Positions 1-8,015 of a stretch of DNA of 64,000 nt are shown here, one piece after another. The notes beneath the pieces were generated by a model. The model was given only the letters and a program-made list of their open reading frames with translations. It did no database searches and had not been told where the DNA came from. The stretch spans positions 1 to 64,000 of the forward strand of contig NZ_NFKF01000002.1 of NCBI RefSeq assembly GCF_002160255.1, in the 5' to 3' direction. This DNA is from Olsenella sp. An188 (GTDB taxonomy: Bacteria; Actinomycetota; Coriobacteriia; Coriobacteriales; Atopobiaceae). The position numbers and the translations under genes are program-made. Positions within the stretch are counted from its first letter, which is position 1, and every line of letters begins with the position of its first letter.

Positions 1-97
1 TCTCGAGCTTGCCGCCCACGTTCCAGCCACCCTCCGTCTGCGGGCCGGACATCGCCGCCCCGAAGAAGAAGTCCTCGGGCAGGGTCAGTTCTGCCAT
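1..97 (-). CDS. 6-phospho-beta-glucosidase-like GH1 enzyme, N-terminus only
   Basis: Only the first 32 codons are present; the gene runs out of the window on the left. The product starts MAELTLPEDFFFGAAMSGPQ, followed by TEGGW. The 'FxFGAAxSGPQxEG' opening is typical of glycoside hydrolase family 1 enzymes that split phosphorylated or free beta-glucosides in the cytoplasm. The start is ATG with GGAGGCG just upstream. It is divergent from a GntR/UTRA regulator 318 bp away, which fits local control of beta-glucoside use. The exact substrate cannot be judged from this fragment. Confidence 0.75.
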   Translation of the reverse strand, partial: MAELTLPEDFFFGAAMSGPQTEGGWNVGGKLE

Positions 98-415
98 GAC
101 GCCTCCGTTCTCGCTACTGCTGATTCAAGCGTGATGCGGTTTTCTTTATCACGCTTTGTTATTTAGATTATAGCGCTCTGATTGTTCTTTTGAGGATTAT
201 TTCTGAGTGAATAGTCGCGCTACATTTAGGAAATAAGAAAGGGAAGTTGAGGAAGAAGCCACGTTGACCTGCGGTTTAGTTGACCTCAGCGCAACACCAA
301 CCGGCAAAAAGCCGGCAGATATAGAATAACGACCCGGCGAGAAGCACCGTTGGCGGCTCGATTTCTACCGTTCACGGACAATCTCTCCGCCCTCCACCCC
401 AAGAAGGGAGCCACC
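98..415. promoter_or_regulatory. Divergent control region between GH1 gene and GntR gene
   Basis: This 318 bp non-coding gap is clearly more A+T rich than its surroundings. It holds two copies of GTTGACCT (263-270 and 279-286) spaced 16 bp, each containing a TTGACC -35-like box. A small hairpin (CCGGC-aaaaa-GCCGG) lies at about 301-315 and a copy of GGCGAGAA at 336-343. The two GTTGACCT boxes are candidate promoter or operator elements for the GntR regulator; this is inference. No gene is visible here. Confidence 0.45.
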
Positions 416-1183
416 ATGCTGAAGTACCAGTCCATCGCGTCAGACATCCAGCGCAGCATCGAATCGGGCGTCCTGAAGCCTAATGCGAAGCTCCCTACCG
501 TGGTCGAGCTCTGCGAGGCCTACGGAGTGAGCAAGATCACCGTCAAGCGCGCCATCGAGCTGCTCACCGAGCGGGGCCTCATCTCCAGTCGTCGCGGGTC
601 GGGAACCTACGTGAAGAACACCACCGAGCTTCTCGAGCAGACAGGCCTGGGACCCGTCGACGCCGGGGCTGACCCCGAGGTCGACTCCTTCATGTTCTCG
701 CAGTCGGACCGAGCCGCCGGCTTCACCGAGAAGCACGGGGCCACGGGAAAGGAGATAAGCTCCGTGGTCTACGACTTCTCGATCGTCAACCCGCCGCAGG
801 ACGTCGCCAGACACCTGAGCATCAGCCGCGAGGACTTTACCTATCGCATCTGCCGCGTGCGCTGCCTGGACGAAGAGCCCATGGTCATCGAGTACACCTA
901 CATGCCCCTCGACCTCATCCCCGGGCTCAAGCGCGCCCATCTCTATGGTTCGGTCTACGCCTACCTCCGCAACGCGCTGGGTCTCAAGATCTCGAGCTTC
1001 CACAGAATCATTCGCGCCGTGCCCGCAACCGAGGAGGAGGCCAAGAGGCTCAGCACAACGCCGGGCATTCCCATGCTCGAGATTGCGCAGGTGGGGTTTC
1101 TTGACGACGGCACGCCGTTCGAGTATTCGGTCTCTCGCTACGAGGGCAGCCGCGGGGAGATTCGAGACATCAACGTCCTCTGA
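416..1183 (+). CDS. GntR family transcriptional regulator (HutC/UTRA type)
   Basis: A 255-residue repressor-type protein. Residues 1-70 form a winged helix-turn-helix of the GntR family (LPTVVELCEAYGVSKITVKR, then the wing RRGSGTYV). The rest matches a UTRA effector-binding domain, including the segment around DEEPMVIEYTYMP and the closing strand DDGTPFEYSVSRYEG. UTRA regulators bind phosphorylated sugars or related ligands. The start was placed at the ATG at 416 because AAGAAGGGAG precedes it and the HTH begins at once; an upstream in-frame ATG lacks a good site. Divergence from a GH1 gene suggests it senses a beta-glucoside phosphate. Confidence 0.9.
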   Translation: MLKYQSIASDIQRSIESGVLKPNAKLPTVVELCEAYGVSKITVKRAIELLTERGLISSRRGSGTYVKNTTELLEQTGLGPVDAGADPEVDSFMFSQSDRAAGFTEKHGATGKEISSVVYDFSIVNPPQDVARHLSISREDFTYRICRVRCLDEEPMVIEYTYMPLDLIPGLKRAHLYGSVYAYLRNALGLKISSFHRIIRAVPATEEEAKRLSTTPGIPMLEIAQVGFLDDGTPFEYSVSRYEGSRGEIRDINVL

Positions 1184-1196
1184 GGCGTGCCGGGGG

Positions 1197-1844
1197 TCAG
1201 CGGGAGCCCGGCTTGCCCTTCTTCTTGCCCGCCGGCTTGCCTGCCTTCTTGGCGCGCTTCTCCTCCGCGCGGCGGGCCCGAGCGGCCCGACGCTGGGCGC
1301 GAGCCTCGGAGCTGGCCTTCATGGCCGCCCGCTCCTCCTCCGCCTCGCGGGCCACGCGACGCTCCTCCGCCTCGCGGGCGAAGAGGTCAGCGGCGCTCCC
1401 CGTGATCGGTGCCCAGGCGAACGCATAGACGAAGCCGAGCGCAAACGACACGATCGGCAGCCCGAACACGCTCCAGAAGAGCGTCGCGGGCAGCGTCATC
1501 CCCTGGGGGACCTCCGGCATCAGGTAGGGGACCATGGCGGCGAGCAGCGTCACGAGGCTGACCACGCTCGCCGCGCGACTGGCGACCTGGGCGGCGGAGG
1601 GCACGGTCACGCTGGCGCGACGCACGAAGATGATTCCGATGAGCGCGCCGAGCAGATAGATCGAGACGGGGAGGGCGTATGCGCCGGCGGCCCTCACCTG
1701 GGTGGGCACGTCGGTACCGCCCTGCCCCACGGCGTAGAGGATGACGCTGCCCAAGAGAAGCACCGAGATGACGGCAAGGTTGGCGTAGTACACCGAGCCA
1801 CGCATGGGATACGTGACGCCCTTCCTCGAAAACGGAAGCACCAT
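1197..1844 (-). CDS. Integral membrane protein with highly basic C-terminal tail
   Basis: A 215-residue protein of unknown function. About four hydrophobic segments occupy residues 20-150. They are followed by a long charged helix rich in Ala, Arg, Glu and Lys (roughly 155-215) ending in a Lys/Gly-rich stretch. The tail would lie in the cytoplasm and could bind nucleic acid or acidic lipids, but nothing shows this directly. The ATG at 1844 has GAGGAGGGG at good spacing. It converges on the GntR gene with only 13 bp between the stops. No family is recognised. Confidence 0.75.
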   Translation of the reverse strand: MVLPFSRKGVTYPMRGSVYYANLAVISVLLLGSVILYAVGQGGTDVPTQVRAAGAYALPVSIYLLGALIGIIFVRRASVTVPSAAQVASRAASVVSLVTLLAAMVPYLMPEVPQGMTLPATLFWSVFGLPIVSFALGFVYAFAWAPITGSAADLFAREAEERRVAREAEEERAAMKASSEARAQRRAARARRAEEKRAKKAGKPAGKKKGKPGSR

Positions 1845-2191
1845 GTGAGCCCCTCCTCAAATCGCGGCGCGACTGGCATAGGTCCTTTTCCCATCTTAGC
1901 GCGACGCGGCACCGCGAGGCGCGGGCGAGGCGCAGGCCGGCCGACGCGTCTGCTGAGGGCCGCACGGGCCCGGGGACGGGACGTCCTTCGACGGGCGCCT
2001 CGAGTCTGGGCGGCGCGGGCTGCCTCGAGGCGCCGCTCGCGGCGCAGACCCGCGCGCCGGCGGCCCTGGCCCGGCCTTCTCGCGGGGCGATGTGAGACCG
2101 ATGCCACATGCGCGGCTCCCGAGAGGTATATTGTGAGCGTCGGCAACGGCCCGCAGTCGCCCGGAGGGCCGGGCGACTGATAGGAGACAGC

Positions 2192-3067
2192 ATGCGCATC
2201 GGAGCACTTGAGGCGGGCGGGACCAAGATGGTCTGCGCCATCGCCACCGAGCAGGGCGAGATTCTGGAGCGGGAGTCCTTCCCCACCACCACGCCCGAGG
2301 AGTCCATCCCCTCGCTCACCAGCTGGTTTGGGGAGCGTGGGGTCGACGCCCTGGGCATCGGCGCCTTCGGGCCCACCTGCGTGGACCCCGAGAGTCCCTC
2401 CTTCGGCACGATCCTCGAGACCCCCAAGCTCCCCTGGCGCGGGTACGCCCTTCGCGCGGCCTTCGTCGACGCGCTCGGGGTGCCCGTGGGCTACGACACC
2501 GACGTCAACGTGGCGTGCCTCGGCGAGGCCACGTTCGGCGAGTCCCGCGGAATCGCAGACCTCGTCTACGTGACCATCGGCACGGGGGTCGGCGCCGGGG
2601 TCATGTGCGGCGGGCACCTCCTGCACGGCATGCTCCACCCCGAGGCGGGCCACATGCTGCTCAACCGCATGCCGGGCGACGAGGGTCCCTGCGTCTGCCC
2701 GAGCCACGACAGCTGCCTCGAGGGCCTGGCGGCCGGGCCGTCCATCGAGCGGCGCTGGGGGGCCAAGGGAACCGAGCTCGCCGACCGCCCCGAGGTCTGG
2801 GAGCTCGAGGCGAGCTATCTCGCCCAGATGTGCCACAACCTCGTGCTGTGCTACTCGCCGCGCCGCATCATCCTGGGCGGCGGAGTCATGCACCAGGAGC
2901 AGCTCTACCCGCTCGTGCGCGAGAAGACCCTCGACTACCTGGGCGGCTACATCACCGCGCCCGAGCTCGAGGACATCGACTCCTACATCGTCGCCCCGAG
3001 TCTGAACGACAACCAGGGAGTGCTCGGCTGCGTCGAGCTGGGGCGGCGGGCCGCGGCCGGCGAGTAG
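2192..3067 (+). CDS. ROK family sugar kinase (fructokinase-like)
   Basis: A 291-residue cytoplasmic sugar kinase of the ROK family. The N-terminal phosphate loop is GALEAGGTK, the catalytic Asp lies in GYDTDVNVACLGEA, and a glycine-rich ATP segment follows (TIGTGVGAGVMCGG). The ROK zinc site is seen as GH...CVCPSHDSCLEG, in which one His and three Cys bind structural zinc. This arrangement and length match YdhR-type fructokinases, so ATP-dependent phosphorylation of fructose is the best guess; mannose or glucose is possible. ATG at 2192 follows TAGGAGACAG. A hairpin with a T tract follows the stop, so it is probably monocistronic. Confidence 0.88.
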   Translation: MRIGALEAGGTKMVCAIATEQGEILERESFPTTTPEESIPSLTSWFGERGVDALGIGAFGPTCVDPESPSFGTILETPKLPWRGYALRAAFVDALGVPVGYDTDVNVACLGEATFGESRGIADLVYVTIGTGVGAGVMCGGHLLHGMLHPEAGHMLLNRMPGDEGPCVCPSHDSCLEGLAAGPSIERRWGAKGTELADRPEVWELEASYLAQMCHNLVLCYSPRRIILGGGVMHQEQLYPLVREKTLDYLGGYITAPELEDIDSYIVAPSLNDNQGVLGCVELGRRAAAGE

Positions 3068-3100
3068 GCCTTGCGTCCCCCGGTTCCATAGGCTGCCGTC

Positions 3101-3133
3101 GGGCGCCGGCCCAGCGTGGGGCGGCGCCCTTTT
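3101..3133 (+). terminator. Rho-independent terminator after ROK kinase
   Basis: The inverted arms GGGCGCC (3101-3107) and GGCGCCC (3123-3129) are followed by TTTT. They lie 33 bp after the kinase stop. A second GC-rich hairpin, GCCGTCGCG (3146-3154) pairing with CGCGACGGC (3169-3177), follows closely. Confidence 0.75.
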
Positions 3134-3322
3134 CGTGTGGGAGGGGCCGTCGCGCGCCCGCGCGGGCCCGCGACGGCTTCAGCATTGGTTACCGGTAGGC
3201 GTAGATTTCCCCGCAGGGGACTCTCCCCGCCCCCGGAAGGGTATGCTTCGTTTGCGTGGGTCGTCACGTCCGGCGGACGACCGGCCACACCAGCCCGCGG
3301 ACGTCCCGGCGGAGGGAGAGAC

Positions 3323-4009
3323 ATGTCAGAGGCAACCGAAACCAGGCAGGACGCACCAGGCGAGAGGCGCCTGCGCAAGCGGCTCTACTCGCTCGGCGAG
3401 GAGATCGCCAACTCGGTGAGCCACGGCGTGGGGGTCCTTCTCGCCATCGCCGCGCTTGTGCTTCTCATCGTGGCCTCCGTCTCGCACGGCGGCGGGGTGC
3501 GGCTGGCGGCGGCCCTCATCATGGGGATCTCGCTCATCGTGGAGTACCTCTTCTCCACGCTCTACCACGCGCTCGCGCCCGAGAAGGCCAAGGCGGTCTT
3601 CCGCGTGCTCGACCACTGCGGCATCTACCTGCTCATAGCCGGCAGCTACGCGCCCTTCTCGCTCATTACGCTCGCCGGTCGCGGCGGGCTCGAGCTGTGC
3701 GTGGCGGTGTGGGTCGTGGCGGCGGTGGGGATCGTGGCCGAGTGCCTGCTGCGCGAGCGCCAGCCGGCCTGGCTCACCGCGGCCGTCTACGTGCTCATGG
3801 GCTGGCTCGTGGTCTTTCGCGTGGGCGACCTCTGGGAGCTCCTGCCGCCGCCCGCGTTCTGGCTGCTTCTTGCGGGAGGGCTCAGCTACACCGTGGGGGC
3901 GGTCTTCTACGCCGTCAAGAAGGTTCCCTACCTGCACTTCATCTTCCACCTGTTCACGCTCGCCGGCAGCGTGTGCATCACGCTCTCGGCGCTGCTCTTC
4001 GTGGTGTAG
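3323..4009 (+). CDS. Hemolysin III family membrane protein (YqfA/PAQR-like)
   Basis: A 228-residue polytopic membrane protein of the hemolysin III/PAQR superfamily. About seven hydrophobic helices can be traced. The family's metal-site signatures are visible: SVSHGVGV near residue 32, STLYHAL near 75 and LHFIFHLFTLAGS near the C-terminus. The conserved Ser/His/Asp residues suggest a zinc-dependent hydrolase-like membrane activity; in bacteria the physiological role is poorly defined. ATG at 3323 has GGAGGGAGAG upstream. It is separated from the next gene, a dipeptidase, by about 50 bp and may be co-transcribed with it. Confidence 0.88.
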   Translation: MSEATETRQDAPGERRLRKRLYSLGEEIANSVSHGVGVLLAIAALVLLIVASVSHGGGVRLAAALIMGISLIVEYLFSTLYHALAPEKAKAVFRVLDHCGIYLLIAGSYAPFSLITLAGRGGLELCVAVWVVAAVGIVAECLLRERQPAWLTAAVYVLMGWLVVFRVGDLWELLPPPAFWLLLAGGLSYTVGAVFYAVKKVPYLHFIFHLFTLAGSVCITLSALLFVV

Positions 4010-4059
4010 CCCACGCGCTATCATTGACGCCACGCAACCCCAAGACCCAAGGAGGGCAC

Positions 4060-5487
4060 ATGACAGACGAGCAGCTCGCACAGCTGAAGGCCAATGTAGA
4101 CACCTACGTGGACGAGGTCTGGGAAGACGTCGTGGCAGACATCGCGCGCCTCGTGCGCCACGAGTCCGTGGAGGACCTCGGCGCGGCCGAGCCGGGCAAG
4201 CCCTGGGGCCCCGCCTCCAACGACGCCCTGGTCGAGGCCGAGCGAATGGCCGAGCGCCTGGGCCTTGCCGTGACCGACGTCGACGGCTACCTCGGCTTCG
4301 CCGACGTCCCCGGCGCCTCCGGGCCCGAGCGCTACCTCGCCACCATCGCCCACACCGACATCGTCCCGCTCGGCGAGGGCTGGAGCTTCCCGCCGCTCGA
4401 GGTCACGCGCAAGGACGGCTACCTCGTCGGCCGCGGCGTCCAGGACGACAAGGGCCCGTTCGTGCTGTCGCTCTACGCCGCCCACTTCTTCGCGCGCCGC
4501 GCGGCCGCCGGCGAGACGCTCCCCTACACCCTGCGCTGCATCATCGGCAACAACGAGGAGACGGGCATGGGCGACGTGCCCTACTACCTCGAGCGCTACC
4601 CCGAGCCGCTGTTCTGCTTCTCCCCGGACGCCGACTTCCCGCTCATCTGCGGCGAGAAGGGCCTCTACAGCGGCGAGTTCACCTCCGCCGCCGTCGCCGG
4701 CGAGAAGATCGTGGAGCTTCACGGCGGCACCTCGGGCAACGCCATCCCCGGCAGCGCCCGCGCCCTCGTGCGCGCCGACGCCTCCGCACTGCCCGCGGCC
4801 GAGCGCATCAGCGTCGAGGACGCCGGAGAGGGTCTCGCGCGCGTGAGCGCCACCGGCGTCGGCGGCCACGCCTCGATGCCGGCCGGCACCGTCAACGCCA
4901 TCGGCGTGCTGGCGCGCTACCTGCTCGCCAACGACCTCGCGGGCGAGGGCGAGCGCACCTTCCTCACGCTTCTCGCCCAGCTGACCGAGGCCACGGACGG
5001 CTCGGCCACCGGCATCGCCGCCGAGGACGACAAGTTCGGCGCGCTCACCTGCATCGCCGGAACCGTGCGCACCGTGGACGGCCGCTTCGTGCAGACGGTG
5101 GACGCGCGCTTCCCCACCTCCACCTCGGCCGAGGCCATCACCGCCACGCTCGGCGCGCTCGCGGAGCGCTACGGCTGCACCTACCGCCAGCTCAGCGGCG
5201 AGAAGCCCTTCTACATCAGCCCGGACAGCCCGGAGATCGAGGTCCTTCTTAGCACCTACGCCGAGTACTCCGGCAAGCCCGGCGAGGCGTTCGTGATAGG
5301 CGGCGGGACCTACGCGCGCCACTTTGCCCGCGCCGTGGCCTTTGGCCCGGGCGGCGACTACGAGAGCCGCCCGGAGTGGGTCGGCATGGAGCACGGCCCC
5401 GACGAGGGCGTCTCCGAGGAGAGCCTGCGCCAGGCGCTCAAGATCTACATCGTCTCGATCGCGCGCCTCATGGAGCTCGAGCTCTAG
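4060..5487 (+). CDS. M20 family dipeptidase (PepV/Sapep-like)
   Basis: A 475-residue metallopeptidase of the M20A group that cuts dipeptides in the cytoplasm. Metal and catalytic motifs are intact: AHTDIVPLG (His and Asp), GRGVQDDKGP (bridging Asp), GNNEETGM (catalytic and metal Glu) and the later HGPDEG His. A central insert (about residues 185-310) corresponds to the PepV lid/dimerisation domain, including VGGHASMP. Length matches PepV and Sapep. ATG at 4060 has AAGGAGGGCAC upstream. A perfect 13-bp hairpin follows the stop. Together with the M18 aminopeptidase at 53.6 kb it suggests peptide-based nutrition. Confidence 0.9.
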   Translation: MTDEQLAQLKANVDTYVDEVWEDVVADIARLVRHESVEDLGAAEPGKPWGPASNDALVEAERMAERLGLAVTDVDGYLGFADVPGASGPERYLATIAHTDIVPLGEGWSFPPLEVTRKDGYLVGRGVQDDKGPFVLSLYAAHFFARRAAAGETLPYTLRCIIGNNEETGMGDVPYYLERYPEPLFCFSPDADFPLICGEKGLYSGEFTSAAVAGEKIVELHGGTSGNAIPGSARALVRADASALPAAERISVEDAGEGLARVSATGVGGHASMPAGTVNAIGVLARYLLANDLAGEGERTFLTLLAQLTEATDGSATGIAAEDDKFGALTCIAGTVRTVDGRFVQTVDARFPTSTSAEAITATLGALAERYGCTYRQLSGEKPFYISPDSPEIEVLLSTYAEYSGKPGEAFVIGGGTYARHFARAVAFGPGGDYESRPEWVGMEHGPDEGVSEESLRQALKIYIVSIARLMELEL

Positions 5488-5505
5488 GGCTGCCCCCAGC
5501 CCTAA

Positions 5506-5535
5506 CCCCGGCCCCGGGACCTCCCGGGGCCGGGG
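5506..5535. terminator. Bidirectional GC-rich terminator between convergent genes
   Basis: A perfect 13-bp inverted repeat, CCCCGGCCCCGGG and CCCGGGGCCGGGG with an ACCT loop, fills the gap between the dipeptidase stop and the stop of the opposing membrane protein gene. There is no clear T tract on either side, so its strength is uncertain. Confidence 0.65.
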
Positions 5536-5538
5536 GCG

Positions 5539-6507
5539 CTAGGCCCCCGCCACCTCGCCCTCAGCCTGCTCCCCGACGGGCGCCACCATCGCCGCGCCCA
5601 CCGCCTGGGCCATGAGCTCCTCCGGCGTGGGCTGGCGCAGGATGCGCACCGCGAGGTAGGTGCAGCCAGCCATGAACAGCAGGTCAAAGACGAGGTCGAA
5701 CGAGGGGCCGAGCGGCCCGTGCTCGACGACCGTGACCACGACCTGGACCACGTCGGCCGCGAGCGCCAGGGAACTGAGCACGAGGAACGGGCGGATCCTC
5801 TGGGGGCGGTTGGAGCCCCAGATGCCCAGGCAGCCCACCAGCAGGTTCACCCCCGCAGAGACCGCTGCCGCGGCGAGCACGACGAGCATGGCCTCGCTCA
5901 CCGTGAGCGACACGCCCGATATCACCGCCTGCTCCCCCTCCCCGTAGGCGAGAAGCGCCACGATCAGCACGCCCGCCACCACCGCGGTGAGGACCCCCTT
6001 CATGATGACGACCTCGCTGAGCAGGTGGAGGACGCGCTGGTGGCGCGAGCGCAGGAAGGTCTCCCCGCGCACGCCGCTGTCGTGCTCCTCCTTGACCTTG
6101 TCGGCCAGGCGCGAGCACACGAGCACGTAGACGATCGTGGTCGTGAGGATGATGGGGTTGAACAGGATGAACGTGCCGAGGCCCCAGCCCCACGCGATGG
6201 CCACGAGCACGCCGAGCCCCACGAGGTAGCACAGGAAGCGGTACGGCCCCACGCGCGCGGAGTTGTTCGAGGCGGCCAGGCCGAGCACGGCCGTGAGCAG
6301 GAGCAGGCCGGCCACGACCACGATGATGCCGCCGAAGGTCGCGATGGCCCAGAGGTCGCCGCTCGCGATGCCCACGCTGCCGTCGGTGGCGAGCACGAGC
6401 ACGCCTCCCAGGAGCGCGAGCGCCCCGAGGAGCGCCATGAAGATCGAGACGATGCGCAGCACCGCCTGTGCGGGCGTGCGCGGGACGGACGGCTTGAGGT
6501 CGATCAT
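5539..6507 (-). CDS. Polytopic membrane protein with internal duplication
   Basis: A 322-residue protein of unknown function with about eight hydrophobic helices arranged as two similar halves. Each half ends in a comparable motif: LGLAASNNSARVGPYRFLCYLVGLG near residue 75-100 and LGIWGSNRPQRIRPFLVLSSLAL near 225-250. The halves are joined by a charged cytoplasmic linker (VKEEHDSGVRGETFLRSRHQR). This pseudo-repeat, seen by eye, suggests gene duplication and fusion, as in many small transporters. The C-terminal tail is acidic and Ala-rich. ATG at 6507 opens MIDLKPSVPRT. It converges on the dipeptidase gene. I recognise no catalytic motif. Confidence 0.75.
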   Translation of the reverse strand: MIDLKPSVPRTPAQAVLRIVSIFMALLGALALLGGVLVLATDGSVGIASGDLWAIATFGGIIVVVAGLLLLTAVLGLAASNNSARVGPYRFLCYLVGLGVLVAIAWGWGLGTFILFNPIILTTTIVYVLVCSRLADKVKEEHDSGVRGETFLRSRHQRVLHLLSEVVIMKGVLTAVVAGVLIVALLAYGEGEQAVISGVSLTVSEAMLVVLAAAAVSAGVNLLVGCLGIWGSNRPQRIRPFLVLSSLALAADVVQVVVTVVEHGPLGPSFDLVFDLLFMAGCTYLAVRILRQPTPEELMAQAVGAAMVAPVGEQAEGEVAGA

Positions 6508-6554
6508 GGGTCAGGGCCTCCCTTGACGCGAGCAACACCGGGATTGTACCCAAA

Positions 6555-6576
6555 AGGGGGCTGAAGAACGCCCCCT
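6555..6576 (-). terminator. Terminator of the nad operon
   Basis: Read on the minus strand, AGGGGGC and GCCCCCT pair across an 8-base loop, and the right arm runs into TTTTGGG. It lies four bases after the niaR stop. Confidence 0.75.
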
Positions 6577-6579
6577 GCC

Positions 6580-7122
6580 CTACGAGAAGGTCCTCGCCTC
6601 GTAGTCGGTCGGCTCGGCGAGAAACCCGTGGAGGGCGAGCTCGCGCGCCACCTCGTCGAGGACCTCCTCGCTCTCGGCGCTCACGTGGTGGAAGTGGTAG
6701 CCGCTCGTGACCTCCATGAGCGGGGCCGAGCGCCCCGTCGCGAGTTCCTCGGTGAAGCGGGCCACGTCGCGGCGGCTCGCCAGCCCCAGCGGCGAGGAGA
6801 TCTTCCCGTAGACGCGGTGGTTCACGAAGACGTCCTCCACGCACGCCCCCAGGTCCACGACGAGCGTGAGCTCCTCGGCCGTGCGCTCGGCGCTGTGGTG
6901 GCACTTGAAGAGCCGCGTCGGGCGGCGCGGGGCGCGCTCGAGCACGTAGCCCCTGCTCGTCGAGACGATCCTCTCGCCGCGGCCGCGCAGCAGCGCCACG
7001 TCGGCCACCACCACCTGGCGGCTCACGCCGCACCTCTCGGCGAGGGCCGCTCCGGAGAGGGGCTCGCGGGCGGCGGCCAGCTCCGCGACGATTCTCTCGC
7101 GTCGGGCGTCGCCTGCGCTCAC
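6580..7122 (-). CDS. niaR: Transcriptional repressor NiaR (HTH + 3H domain)
   Basis: A 180-residue regulator of NAD synthesis. Residues 1-65 form an HTH_11-type DNA-binding domain (LSGAALAERCGVSRQVVVADVALL). The rest is a 3H domain that binds nicotinate and a metal; its hallmark histidines are visible in FKCHHSAE, NHRVYG and GYHFHHVSAES. The start is taken as the GTG at 7122, which overlaps the nadC stop as GTGA. As the last gene of nadA-nadB-nadC-niaR it probably represses its own operon when nicotinate is plentiful; a matching palindrome overlaps the -35 box of the nadA promoter. Confidence 0.88.
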   Translation of the reverse strand: MSAGDARRERIVAELAAAREPLSGAALAERCGVSRQVVVADVALLRGRGERIVSTSRGYVLERAPRRPTRLFKCHHSAERTAEELTLVVDLGACVEDVFVNHRVYGKISSPLGLASRRDVARFTEELATGRSAPLMEVTSGYHFHHVSAESEEVLDEVARELALHGFLAEPTDYEARTFS

Positions 7123-7973
7123 GAGAGGACCTCGAGGTGCTTGAGGGAGAAGTCGAGGATCGGCGCGGAGTGCGTGAGCGCGCCGCAGGAGACGAAGTCG
7201 ACGCCGAGGTCGGCGTAGTCCGACGCGTTCGCCGCGTCCACGTTGCCGGAGGCCTCCGTCTGCGCGCGGCCGCCCACGAACGCGACGGCCTCGGCCATCT
7301 GCTCGTGGGTCATGTTGTCGAGCATGATGACGTCGGCGCCCGCCTCGAGCGCCTCGGCGACCATCTCGATGGTCTCGCACTCCACCTCGACCTTGTCCAC
7401 GAAGGGCGCCGCCGCGCGCGCCGCCGCCACGGCGGCCGCGACGCCGCCCGCCGCGTCGATGTGGTTGTCCTTGAGCAGCACGCCGTCGGAGAGGCCAAAG
7501 CGGTGCATCGAGCCGCCCCCCAGGCGCACGGCCTCCCGCTCGAACAGGCGCATGCCCGGCGTGGTCTTGCGCGTGCACACGAGCGTGGTGCCGCTGCCGG
7601 CGAGTGCCTCGGCGACCGCCGACGTGTAGGTGGCGATGCCGCTCATGCGCTGGAGGTAGTTGAGCGCGGTGCGCTCCCCCTCCAGTAGCACGCGGACGTC
7701 GCCCTCCACGGTCGCCACGAGGGTGCCTGCCGTCACGCGCGCGCCGTCGGCCACGTGCGCGTCCACGCGCGTGGAGGGGTCGAGCAGGCAGAAGACGCGC
7801 GAGAAGACCGAGAGGCCCGCAACCACGCCGTCGGCCTTCGCGATCAGGCTCACCCGCCCGGGCCTCGCCTCGGGCATGACGGAGGTCGTGGACACGTCGC
7901 CGAACGGCATGTCCTCCCTGAGCGCGGCGCGGATGTGCTCGTCCATCTGCATCTGGATCATCGGGTCTGTCAT
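7119..7973 (-). CDS. nadC: Nicotinate-nucleotide pyrophosphorylase (carboxylating)
   Basis: A 284-residue quinolinate phosphoribosyltransferase. It converts quinolinate and PRPP to nicotinate mononucleotide, the third step of de novo NAD synthesis. The sequence shows the family blocks EDMPFGDVSTT near the N-terminus, LNYLQRMSGIATYT, the substrate-binding CTRKTTPGMR, LKDNHI, VEVECET and the terminal barrel block IMLDNMT. ATG at 7973 has GAGAGGAGAGCC upstream; a second Met at MDEHIRAAL could also serve. It follows nadB by 42 bp and overlaps niaR by four bases. Confidence 0.95.
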   Translation of the reverse strand: MTDPMIQMQMDEHIRAALREDMPFGDVSTTSVMPEARPGRVSLIAKADGVVAGLSVFSRVFCLLDPSTRVDAHVADGARVTAGTLVATVEGDVRVLLEGERTALNYLQRMSGIATYTSAVAEALAGSGTTLVCTRKTTPGMRLFEREAVRLGGGSMHRFGLSDGVLLKDNHIDAAGGVAAAVAAARAAAPFVDKVEVECETIEMVAEALEAGADVIMLDNMTHEQMAEAVAFVGGRAQTEASGNVDAANASDYADLGVDFVSCGALTHSAPILDFSLKHLEVLS

Positions 7974-8015
7974 GGCTCTCCTCTCGGGCTGCGCGGGCGC
8001 GGCCGCGCGCCCCTC

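Noticed and set aside
945-2427. Long open frames overlapping the GntR gene and the membrane protein gene
   Set aside because: They are side effects of high G+C: low-complexity Arg/Ala/Gly translations, no ribosome sites, and they cross real genes on either strand.
3256-4059. 743-codon plus-strand frame starting ahead of the hemolysin III gene
   Set aside because: Only its second half (from 4060) is the dipeptidase; the first part is an out-of-frame reading of the hemolysin III gene.
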